From assembly GCA_030692685.1 (NCBI GenBank), contig JAUXZO010000217.1, positions 1 through 53,999 of the forward strand: a stretch of DNA of 53,999 bases, in the 5' to 3' direction. The notes under the pieces are model-generated. The model did not search any database, was not told where the DNA came from, and was given only the letters and a program-made list of their open reading frames with translations. How positions within the stretch are numbered: position 1 is the first letter of the stretch; the number at the start of each line of letters is the position of its first letter. Position numbers and translations under genes: made by a program. Source of the stretch: Acidovorax sp. (GTDB lineage Bacteria; Pseudomonadota; Gammaproteobacteria; Burkholderiales; Burkholderiaceae_C). This document shows, in pieces, positions 42,151 through 49,704 of this stretch.

Positions 42151-43935
42151 TCACGACGAAAGTGCCAGCTCGCCACGGTTGCGGCGAATGGAGTGTTTGC
42201 CACCTTGCTTGCCCGCATACATCGCAGCGTCCGCCAGGCGGATCAACCCTTGGGGGTCGTCGCTGTCCAGGGGGGCCAGCGCGTACCCAATCGTCAGTCC
42301 CACCTGCAGGCGCAGGTGGCTCAGCGCAAAGGGCAGATCGAATGCACGCAGCAACGATCGGCCCAGCTCTTCAGCGTCTTCGGGTGTTTCCAGGTTGCAG
42401 GCCATGATGATGAATTCGTCACCCCCCAACCTTGCCACCACATCGGTCTGGAGACGAACATTCGCTTGTAGCCGATGGCCCACCGCTACCAGCAGATCGT
42501 CGCCCACATCGTGACCATACAAATCATTGACGGGTTTGAACCCATCCAGGTCCATGAGATACACCGCGACCAGGTTACTTGACGAGGTCGTAGCCAGTGC
42601 CACCTGCAATGCGTGTTGCAGGCCACGCCGATTGTGTAGACCCGTCAGTGGGTCGCTGTGCGCCAAAGAATGCATGATGTCGCGCTCGCGCATGGCCTCT
42701 TGGGCTGCGTTGCGCATGGCTTTAGAGCGCAGGCTCAGCACGCGCAGGAAGAGCAGCATGTCCGCCGTCGCACCGAACTGAAACGAGTGCATGGTCCAGA
42801 AATTTACGGGCACCCAGCCCTGAACCAAACACACCATGACCGCAGCGGCCGCTGAGTAGGCGACCCAAGCCACCAGCAAGGTAGCGCCGATGGGGTCTTT
42901 CTGTCGAACCCGCGCAATGGCTGCAGGTAGGCTGATGATGGACGGCAGGAGGCTCACCAAACTGATAAATGCTACGGCGATGGGCACGCTCAGCCAGCCG
43001 AGCAGGAAGCCGGTGCAGACCAACGCCGTGAGCACCGCACCTGTGTGCATGGTTCGCGCATACCAGCCGTTGCGCGTGGGGTACGCCAGGGCGTTGCTAA
43101 GGAAGAGAAATGAGCCCGTCAGTGCAATCAGCGCCGCCGCAATGCCTGCATGCCGATCCATCCACGGATTGGCAGGCCAAAGAAACTGGGTACCGATGCC
43201 GAAAAAGTGCAATGAAAAACCCGCGCTACCGAGCACCACCAATGCATAAAAGCCGAACATGTGCTCGCGCTGGGTGACCCACTGGATCAGGCTGTACGCC
43301 AGCAGGCAGAAAGCCAGCCCGTTGAGCAGGCCCTGCAGCATCTGCTCGCTCAGGGCCTGGCGCATGTACTGGGGCATTTCGCTGACCGTGATGGGCAGGA
43401 TCAGCGGCCCGTTGGCCTCCACCCGTATCAGGAGGTCGTATGCCTTCCCGGCCTGCAGGTCGAACACCATTGCGGGCGTGCGGCTGTACAGCGGCGTCTG
43501 GCCGGACTGCATTGTGGTGACCTGCTGAAGGATCTCACCGCTGCTGGCCAGGTACATCTCGGCCCGCAGGGAGCTGTAGCCGATATTGACCACCCAGGGC
43601 GTGCGCGGTGCCTCGGGCGCAATGATGGGGATGTGCAGCCACATGGCAGCCTTGTGCACGCCCAGCGAGCCACCGCGCTGGGCGGGTGCCTCAAATTCGC
43701 CCAGGCGGCTCAGCATGTCTTGCACCGCGAGTTGGTACGTGGGATCGGCTTTGAGCGTGATGGCCTCCCAGGCATCCCTTTGAGGCCTGTCCTGCGTCAG
43801 CACCAGTGGCGCGCCCGCCTGCGCGCTCCGCGGCAGGGCCATGGTCACAAGCAAGCAAAGCAGGGTACAAGCCACGCCGCAGTGCATGCGCCAAAGCCGG
43901 GCCAACATCAGGAGCGTGCAGAGCAGCGGGTACAT
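42151..43935 (-). CDS. 7TMR-DISM diguanylate cyclase (paralogue B)
   Basis: 594 residues, same layout as paralogue A: signal peptide (PRSAQAGAPL region), DISM domain (about 45-180), seven membrane helices (about 190-395) and GGDEF (about 425-585). RLGGDEFIIM is intact. The preceding sequence is VRLQTDVVARL, so the RxxD spacing is broken by one residue and the I-site is probably lost. The start ATG at 43935 lies 17 bp after the MpaB stop; longer upstream in-frame sequence would overlap that gene. The tandem pair probably arose by duplication. Confidence 0.92.
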   Translation of the reverse strand: MYPLLCTLLMLARLWRMHCGVACTLLCLLVTMALPRSAQAGAPLVLTQDRPQRDAWEAITLKADPTYQLAVQDMLSRLGEFEAPAQRGGSLGVHKAAMWLHIPIIAPEAPRTPWVVNIGYSSLRAEMYLASSGEILQQVTTMQSGQTPLYSRTPAMVFDLQAGKAYDLLIRVEANGPLILPITVSEMPQYMRQALSEQMLQGLLNGLAFCLLAYSLIQWVTQREHMFGFYALVVLGSAGFSLHFFGIGTQFLWPANPWMDRHAGIAAALIALTGSFLFLSNALAYPTRNGWYARTMHTGAVLTALVCTGFLLGWLSVPIAVAFISLVSLLPSIISLPAAIARVRQKDPIGATLLVAWVAYSAAAAVMVCLVQGWVPVNFWTMHSFQFGATADMLLFLRVLSLRSKAMRNAAQEAMRERDIMHSLAHSDPLTGLHNRRGLQHALQVALATTSSSNLVAVYLMDLDGFKPVNDLYGHDVGDDLLVAVGHRLQANVRLQTDVVARLGGDEFIIMACNLETPEDAEELGRSLLRAFDLPFALSHLRLQVGLTIGYALAPLDSDDPQGLIRLADAAMYAGKQGGKHSIRRNRGELALSS

Positions 43936-43952
43936 CGGCGCGGGTGCAGCGG

Positions 43953-45425
43953 CTACGTGGGTTGCTGCGCCCGGGCAGCGCTCGTGGCGGGCGCGTTCTG
44001 CGCCAAACCGGGGCTCCAGCTGCCGTGGGTCGTCAGCTTGTCTTCCAGCCGGTTGAGCCAACGCGGCGCGTGGGGGTCGTCACTCCAGCCGTGCACTACG
44101 TCATCTACCTGGTTGAGCAACTCGGTCGGCAGCTGCAAGGGCCGCGTCTGGCTCATCAGCACCCGGCTCATGAAGTGATAACCCAGCACCCGCGTGAGCG
44201 CCCGTACGATGGAAAAGCGTGGCAGCAATAACCGCGCTATCGCATCAATGGCACGTGCCACCAGCAGTACACCCCAGAACAGCAGGGCGGACGGCCAGGG
44301 CACAGGCTGGTTCAGACCCAGATCGTTGGCCGTGGCGCGCCCGCAGAGGTACCGGGTCATGAGCTGCGGAAAGGGTTTCACAATGGCCCAGGGCAGGGCT
44401 TTTTCCATGGTCCGCATCAGCGCCTGGCCCAGCGCGGGGCGGGGGTCCGGCGTGACGGGTTCTGCACGGCCCCGGGCCTGCATGCGCGCCATCAGCGTTT
44501 TGGCCTGGTCCATGGTGTCCACCATCAGAGTCTGGTCGATTCCCAGAATATGTCCCACCACGTTCCAGGCATGCAGGTAGGCCTCTTCGTCACGGGCCGG
44601 TAAGCCAATGCCCAAACGGCGCAGGCTGCGCAGAAACACATAGCCAAACGTGAGCAAGGTGTAGGCAAGCTCTTCCTGGTTGCAGGGCAGGCCGTCGCCT
44701 TTCAGGTTCCAGCCGCGTGCATACAGCGCCTGGAACATGGCCTGTCGCCCGCCCTTCAGCAGAGGCGTTTGCGGCGCAATGTGTCCGCCGCCGCCAGCGA
44801 GCAATTGCTCCACCGCGCTTTGGGGGCTGCCATGCAGGATCAGATTGCGAATGGTGGCGTGGATCAACCGCACCTTCAGGACCTGCGCCACGCCCGCGCC
44901 AGGCTGGCCCAAGCCCCCGTGCATCATCACCGGGAAGATCATCGCGGCGGTAGACCGGATGCGGTACTCGGCGTTCTGCTCTAGCTGGCCCGAGGTGTGC
45001 AGCACGCTCGACAGGTCTGGAATCACGTAACACTCGGGCAGGCTGGCGCAGAACAGCAAGATGCACGACAGCGCTCCGTGGTCCATGAAAAGCTTTTCTG
45101 CACGCCTAATCTTGTGGGCGTCGGCCCAGGGCGGCAGCACCTGCGCGGCCTGCACATAGCGGTGCAAGGCTTTGGCCATGGCGTCGTCCACGCCGTCGCC
45201 CTGGGCCGTCCAGTTCACCAGGCTGGCGTTGTCCGTCCATTCGCCAAAAAGGCGGTTCACGGTGTCGATGCGCGCCCACTGCGGTGCGTCTGCTGCCACA
45301 TCTCCCGCGGGCCAATCACCCAGGATGTCTGCAATGGTCTGGTCTGCCAGCGGGTCGGCGTGGTGTTGCATGCCCGCCAGATCGGCGTCGGACAAAGGGG
45401 CGGGGTGTTTGGAGTTGTCGTTCAT
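43953..45425 (-). CDS. MpaB/rubber-oxygenase family protein
   Basis: About 490 residues, start ATG 45425. It matches the MpaB/B'-type oxygenase catalytic domain family (PF09995; DUF2236). Helical segments include DAHKIRRAEKLFMDHGALSC, STAAMIFPVMMHGGLGQPGAG and the heme-region-like RLIHATIRNLILHG, with WNVVGHILGIDQTLMVDT further on. This family includes latex-clearing proteins that cleave polyisoprene with a b-type heme. Those ligands cannot be proven here. There is no signal peptide, so it is cytosolic or membrane-associated. It is translationally coupled (ATGA) to the CruF-like gene, suggesting a shared isoprenoid substrate. The longer in-frame extension upstream is rejected. Confidence 0.87.
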   Translation of the reverse strand: MNDNSKHPAPLSDADLAGMQHHADPLADQTIADILGDWPAGDVAADAPQWARIDTVNRLFGEWTDNASLVNWTAQGDGVDDAMAKALHRYVQAAQVLPPWADAHKIRRAEKLFMDHGALSCILLFCASLPECYVIPDLSSVLHTSGQLEQNAEYRIRSTAAMIFPVMMHGGLGQPGAGVAQVLKVRLIHATIRNLILHGSPQSAVEQLLAGGGGHIAPQTPLLKGGRQAMFQALYARGWNLKGDGLPCNQEELAYTLLTFGYVFLRSLRRLGIGLPARDEEAYLHAWNVVGHILGIDQTLMVDTMDQAKTLMARMQARGRAEPVTPDPRPALGQALMRTMEKALPWAIVKPFPQLMTRYLCGRATANDLGLNQPVPWPSALLFWGVLLVARAIDAIARLLLPRFSIVRALTRVLGYHFMSRVLMSQTRPLQLPTELLNQVDDVVHGWSDDPHAPRWLNRLEDKLTTHGSWSPGLAQNAPATSAARAQQPT

Positions 45426-46243
45426 GCATTGGCCTTTGCGGGGGCGCTCCATCGCTGAAAACCCGCCAGCGCGCACAGCAACGGAATGCCCATCGCAAAC
45501 GGTGCAATGGAGCGGATTTCCACAGGATTGCCCAGAATCATCTGAAACACCATGCCCGATGCGTAGATGCACAGCGGCACCAGAGCGTGGCGGCGCAGAA
45601 ACGGGCTGAGCGGCTGCAACGCCATTTTGCGCACCGACATGCGAAAGCCAAAGATGATGACGAAGGCCACAAACACCCAGCCAAAAAAGCCCTGCACCGT
45701 TTCGCCAAACCAGGCCCCATCGGTTTTGGCCATGATCCACGCCTTGAGGGTGTAAACAAGGTATGGATCTGCGCCCAGGTCAAAAGCCGTGACAATCATC
45801 GCCGCCAGAAATGACAGCATCGCGGCGTTGCCCAGGCCCGGCGCACCGTCCACGGGGCTTTGCCAAACGATCAGGTTGCTGATCACGTAGCCCGCATACG
45901 CCAGCGAGAACCACATCATGGGGATCACGATGGGCACCCCGACAAAACGCGGGCCCAGCACGTCGGTGTACGTGTAGTGTCCAAAGAACCAGCCGTGGGT
46001 GGAACCCATCTGCTCGGCAAACCAGCCAAAACTCACGGCGATCAACACAAACTGCAAAGCCGGCCGTGTACCCAGCAGGTGTGTGGCGCTGGCCCAGCAG
46101 CAGGCAAACATCAGCACCGACGCAATGATGATGGCAATGGTCGTGTCGGTGTGGGTGCGAACTGCTGTGGCAATCAGAAAAGCAGCCAGAAGCGCAAAGC
46201 CGAGCGCAGGCAATCGCTCGGCCAAAAATGGCGGTGCAGACAT
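45422..46243 (-). CDS. Carotenoid biosynthesis protein (CruF-like)
   Basis: 273 residues with about eight membrane helices. Family pattern (DUF422/CruF): FGWFAEQMGSTHGWFFGHY, DVLGPRFVGVPIVIPMMWF and TAFDLGADPYLVY. CruF proteins hydrate carotenoid end groups (gamma-carotene 1',2'-hydratase, bisanhydrobacterioruberin hydratase). Carotenoid synthesis genes (crtB, crtI) are absent from the window. Start ATG at 46243; its stop overlaps the MpaB start by four bases. The pair may hydrate and then oxidatively cut a polyisoprenoid, but that is inference. Confidence 0.85.
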   Translation of the reverse strand: MSAPPFLAERLPALGFALLAAFLIATAVRTHTDTTIAIIIASVLMFACCWASATHLLGTRPALQFVLIAVSFGWFAEQMGSTHGWFFGHYTYTDVLGPRFVGVPIVIPMMWFSLAYAGYVISNLIVWQSPVDGAPGLGNAAMLSFLAAMIVTAFDLGADPYLVYTLKAWIMAKTDGAWFGETVQGFFGWVFVAFVIIFGFRMSVRKMALQPLSPFLRRHALVPLCIYASGMVFQMILGNPVEIRSIAPFAMGIPLLCALAGFQRWSAPAKANA

Positions 46244-46279
46244 GTTCGATGTATCACGCTGTAACAATTAGCCCAGTGT

Positions 46280-46392
46280 AGGGTATTGCCAGGCAACCGG
46301 CGAGCCTTGTTTGCCCTGATGGAGGGTTGTATCGACAGCGTATTTTGTGCGCTGCGACAAGTGTTTTGGTGCTAAAGAGCACGCAATACCCT
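46280..46392. other. 10-bp inverted repeat flanking a 93-bp spacer
   Basis: AGGGTATTGC (46280-46289) and GCAATACCCT (46383-46392) are perfect inverse copies. They lie in the 188-bp gene-free spacer upstream of the CruF gene and downstream of the hydrolase gene. No gene is seen between them. A chance match of 10 bp in this spacer is unlikely but possible. Confidence 0.4.
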
Positions 46393-46431
46393 CGTTTCCC
46401 CCGCAAAAACGAATGCGCGGAGGGCCTTCGA

Positions 46432-47271
46432 TCAGCTCTTGATCGGATGAAGGTGGGCCAGATTCAACAGCGCCGCCTCAATAGCGGCTGCCGTCGCCAT
46501 CGGTTGCTCCATGGGGAACAAATGGCTGCCATCCAGCATCATGGTGCGGCCTTGGGTGACGCGCAGCGTCATGGCCATGCCCACCTGTTTCATTTCTTCC
46601 GAATCCCGGCCGCCGATGAACGCTGTCGGGCATTGCAGCGGGTGGCTGCTGAGCAGGCGCCCGAGGTTGTGGGGCAGGGTGTTGTAGATGGCGGTTTCCA
46701 CCGCGCGGTCAAATCCCAGCACGCGCTTGCCTTCGTGGTCTTGCAGGCCGTAGGTGATGTAGTCCTGCAACACCTCGGGGTGCCAGCGGGCAAAGCTCTT
46801 CTTCTTGCGAAAGTGCTCCAGCGCCTCTTCGTTGCTGGCCCAGCTGAAACGCCGCTGGCGGCTGACCTTGCCGGGGGATATCGACCCGACCACCTGGGTG
46901 CGCTTGGCGACGCCGACGACATTGGCCTTCCAGCCACCGATGAGCGGAGAGTCGATCAACAACACGCCCCGCACCAACTCCGGGTGGCGTGCGGCGGCCA
47001 TCACGCTCAAAAAACCGCCCAGTGAGTGCCCGACCAGAAACACCGGCGCGCCCAGGCGCTCCACCCGCTCGGTCGCAAAGTCTGCCAATTGCTGCACCAG
47101 ATGCGGCCAGTTGCTTGTCACCGGGTATTTTGGGTCGTGCCCGTATTGGTCGACGGCGCTGACCTCGAATCCACGGGATTGGAGGTGCTTGAAGAGCAGG
47201 CGGTAGGTGCTGGCCGGAAAACTGTTGCCGTGCGAGAAAACGATGGGGAGCATGAAAAGCGTAGACGGCAT
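46432..47271 (-). CDS. Alpha/beta hydrolase
   Basis: 279 residues, cytoplasmic (no signal peptide). Oxyanion PIVFSHGNSFPAS, nucleophile FLVGHSLGGFLSV (about residue 93), acid in IGGRDSEEM and His in LDGSHLFPMEQP. Serine esterase/lipase fold; substrate not inferable. It lies downstream of the Anbu gene on the same strand (50-bp gap). A later start (MLPIVFSHG) is possible. Confidence 0.9.
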   Translation of the reverse strand: MPSTLFMLPIVFSHGNSFPASTYRLLFKHLQSRGFEVSAVDQYGHDPKYPVTSNWPHLVQQLADFATERVERLGAPVFLVGHSLGGFLSVMAAARHPELVRGVLLIDSPLIGGWKANVVGVAKRTQVVGSISPGKVSRQRRFSWASNEEALEHFRKKKSFARWHPEVLQDYITYGLQDHEGKRVLGFDRAVETAIYNTLPHNLGRLLSSHPLQCPTAFIGGRDSEEMKQVGMAMTLRVTQGRTMMLDGSHLFPMEQPMATAAAIEAALLNLAHLHPIKS

Positions 47272-47321
47272 TCACGACCAGAGGTTGGGCGGGCGGCCAC
47301 TGCGGCCCCCACCCTGCGCCC

Positions 47322-48149
47322 TCAGATCAGCCGGTCCGTGTGATTGGTGATTTTCTTGAGCGGCTTGCAGCGCGATGCGTTCACCAGGATGGGCACGTCG
47401 GTCGAGCCACCGCCCCAGGCGGGGTCTTCGATGCTGTCAAACACCTCGCGCAGCTTCTGGCCCCAGCTGTCATGCAGCATGCGAAAGTAGGGGTTGTGCT
47501 CGTCGATGCAGATGATTTTTTCGGTGGCAAAGCGATCTGCTTCGTACACCACCAGGTCCAGCGGCAGGCCCACCGAGAGGTTGGACTTGAGCGTGCTGTC
47601 CATCGAAACGAGGGCGCACTTGGCGGCCTCGTCCAGCGGGGTTTCGGGCGTCAGCACGCGGTCCAGCACGGGCTTTCCGTACTTCGACTCGCCCACCTGG
47701 AAGTACGGTGTTTCGGTGGTGGCTTCGATGAAGTTGCCCGCCGAATACACTTGGAACAGGCGCATGCCTTCGCCCTTGATCTGGCCGCCAAACACCATGG
47801 ACACATTGAAGTCCACGCCCGACCGCTTGAGTGCGGCGCCGTCGCGTTCGTGCACATGGCGCACCGCCGCGCCCAGCACGCGTGCCGCTTCGAACATGCT
47901 TTTGGCGTTCCAGATCGTGATGGCCTCGCCAGACTCTCCGTCCTTGATCTGTTCGTTCTGGAGGATCTCGCGCACGGACTGCGAGATGGACAGGTTGCCT
48001 GCCGACAACAGCACCATGAAACGGTCGCCCGCCTTTTCATAGACCATCATCTTGCGGAAGGAGCTGATCTGGTCCAGACCGGCGTTGGTGCGGGAGTCGG
48101 ACAAGAAAACCAGTCCGGCATTGAGTTTGATGGCGACGCAATACGTCAT
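47322..48149 (-). CDS. Anbu-type proteasome-like protease
   Basis: 275 residues, start MTYCVAIKLNAGLVFLSDSR. The Thr following the initiator Met is the expected N-terminal nucleophile after processing. Motifs of the ancestral beta-subunit (Anbu, bacterial proteasome homologue) include LLSAGNLSISQSVREIL and SMDSTLKSNLSVGLPLDLVVY. Anbu genes are often clustered with transglutaminase, alpha-E and circularly permuted ATP-grasp/glutathione-synthetase-like genes. Here the direct neighbours are an alpha/beta hydrolase and a gene-free spacer. It is expected to form a self-compartmentalised ring. Confidence 0.9.
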   Translation of the reverse strand: MTYCVAIKLNAGLVFLSDSRTNAGLDQISSFRKMMVYEKAGDRFMVLLSAGNLSISQSVREILQNEQIKDGESGEAITIWNAKSMFEAARVLGAAVRHVHERDGAALKRSGVDFNVSMVFGGQIKGEGMRLFQVYSAGNFIEATTETPYFQVGESKYGKPVLDRVLTPETPLDEAAKCALVSMDSTLKSNLSVGLPLDLVVYEADRFATEKIICIDEHNPYFRMLHDSWGQKLREVFDSIEDPAWGGGSTDVPILVNASRCKPLKKITNHTDRLI

Positions 48150-48467
48150 GAGAAAAGTGCAGTCGTTATAGGTGGGTAACCGGCGAGTTTAGTCCGGCGC
48201 GGGGCAGGCACTCGAACGGGCCATTCAGGATGCACGCTGGCTATCAAGGCAACGAATTTCATAATTGATAGCTGTAAGCGCTTGCTGGGTAAGCGCTAGA
48301 TGCCAATTTGACTCATATTTTGAAGGGCCGCGTTCGTTCACGTTTTGTGTAGGCTGGCCAGCGCAGCGGCGTGTGCTGAGGGCTATTGCGCAGATTCCGG
48401 GCAGCGCGCGCGTGCCAGCTCTATCATCCGCCGCTTCACTTCGAAGGCCATTGCTGTGTTGACCCCC
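48150..48467. other. Gene-free spacer with repeat
   Basis: 318 bp between the divergent Anbu and lipoprotein genes. It holds dispersed-repeat copy 4 (48263-48324) and no convincing open frame. Promoters for both genes presumably lie here; I could not pick boxes with confidence. Confidence 0.6.
48263..48324. repeat. Dispersed hairpin repeat, copy 4 (intergenic)
   Basis: AATTGATAGCTGTAAGCGC, TTGCTGGGTAAGCGCTAGA and CTCATATTTTGAA match copy 3 in order and orientation, including the tail after the hairpin. Located in the spacer upstream of the exported hydrolase gene. Confidence 0.85.
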
Positions 48468-49658
48468 ATGATCTCGTCCGTCACACGCCGTACCTGGGCG
48501 CTGGCCTTCGTCGCAACTCTCGCAGCCTGTGGGGGCGGCAGTGACTCCGCCGCCAACGGCCCCCCGCCAGAACCAACGCCTGCCCCCGAGCGTTCTGGCC
48601 AGCTCGCATCTGCCTCCCTGCTCGGAGCCATACCCGCCGCCGACATTACCGCTGCGCTGGCCGCCGAGGAGTCGCTGGCCGAAGGTGTGGTGCCGCGCTA
48701 CAGCGTGACGTCATACCGCCTTGAATACCTCACCACCGACGCCGATGGCAAAGAGGTGCGCGCCTCGGGTTTGGTCAGCGTGCCGCAAAAGCCCGCGGGT
48801 TCCAAAAGCCCGGTGTTGAGCTACCAGCACGGCACGATCTTTCGCGATGCCGAGGCGCCGAGCAACAACGCCGTGGCGTCTGAAGTGGCGGTGGTGCTGG
48901 CATCACTGGGCTACATCGTGCTGGCGCCTGACTACGTGGGTTTTGGTGCCTCCAAGGGCACGCCGCACCCCTATTTGCTGTCGGCCCCCTCGGCCGCCGC
49001 TACAGCTGATTTTTTGACCGCCGCCCGCACCTGGCGTGGCCAGGCCAACGTGGCCGACAACGGCCAGCTCTTTTTGACCGGGTACTCCGAAGGTGGCTAC
49101 GTCACCATGGCCACGCACCGCGCGTTGCAGACGGGCGGCTCGCCGCATTTGCAGAATCTGCGCATGGTGGTGTCGGGCGCCGGACCCTACAACGTGCAGA
49201 CCACGATGGACGGGTTGGTGGATGTGGTGCGCAACGAGCAGCCCGTGATCGGTGCGCTCATCAACCCCGGCTTTCTGCGCTACCTAGGCGGCAGCGTGCA
49301 GCGCGAGGTGCGCCGCCTGTTGCTGCGGGCGCTGATTCCGGGCGATGCGGACGTGGCCTACGACACCCGCTTCATCGACCGTTTTTTGGCCGACGACGTG
49401 CGTGCCCTTGACGTGATCAGCAGCGTGTACGACTACAACCCCAACGTCCCTGTGCGCCTGTACCACGGCCGCAACGACCGCACTGTGCCGTATGCCAGCT
49501 CGGTCAGTACCCTGCGTGCCATGCAAAACCGCGGCGCGGGCGACCTGGTCAGCCTGACCGACTGCCGTGCACAACCGGTGGCAGGGCACCTCGAATGTGT
49601 GCCGCCGTTCATCACCTTCATGCTGGGGCAGTTGGCGCCGGTAGCGCAGGACCTGTAG
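48468..49658 (+). CDS. Exported alpha/beta-hydrolase lipoprotein (secretory-lipase-like)
   Basis: 396 residues, start ATG 48468. Lipoprotein signal with lipobox (ATLAACGGG, Cys about residue 19). The hydrolase fold shows SYQHGTIFRD, the nucleophile LTGYSEGGYVT, the acid in HGRNDRTVPY and the His in VAGHLECV. The sequence style fits the secretory lipase/esterase (LIP-like) family of about 380-430 residues. It sits between the Anbu and mutS genes without obvious functional connection. Upstream in-frame codons to 48345 are not used because they lack a good start and signal. Confidence 0.88.
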   Translation: MISSVTRRTWALAFVATLAACGGGSDSAANGPPPEPTPAPERSGQLASASLLGAIPAADITAALAAEESLAEGVVPRYSVTSYRLEYLTTDADGKEVRASGLVSVPQKPAGSKSPVLSYQHGTIFRDAEAPSNNAVASEVAVVLASLGYIVLAPDYVGFGASKGTPHPYLLSAPSAAATADFLTAARTWRGQANVADNGQLFLTGYSEGGYVTMATHRALQTGGSPHLQNLRMVVSGAGPYNVQTTMDGLVDVVRNEQPVIGALINPGFLRYLGGSVQREVRRLLLRALIPGDADVAYDTRFIDRFLADDVRALDVISSVYDYNPNVPVRLYHGRNDRTVPYASSVSTLRAMQNRGAGDLVSLTDCRAQPVAGHLECVPPFITFMLGQLAPVAQDL

Positions 49659-49704
49659 GGCGGTTGCCCGAGGCGGCTGGGACGCTCTGCTTGGCAGCGG
49701 CGCT

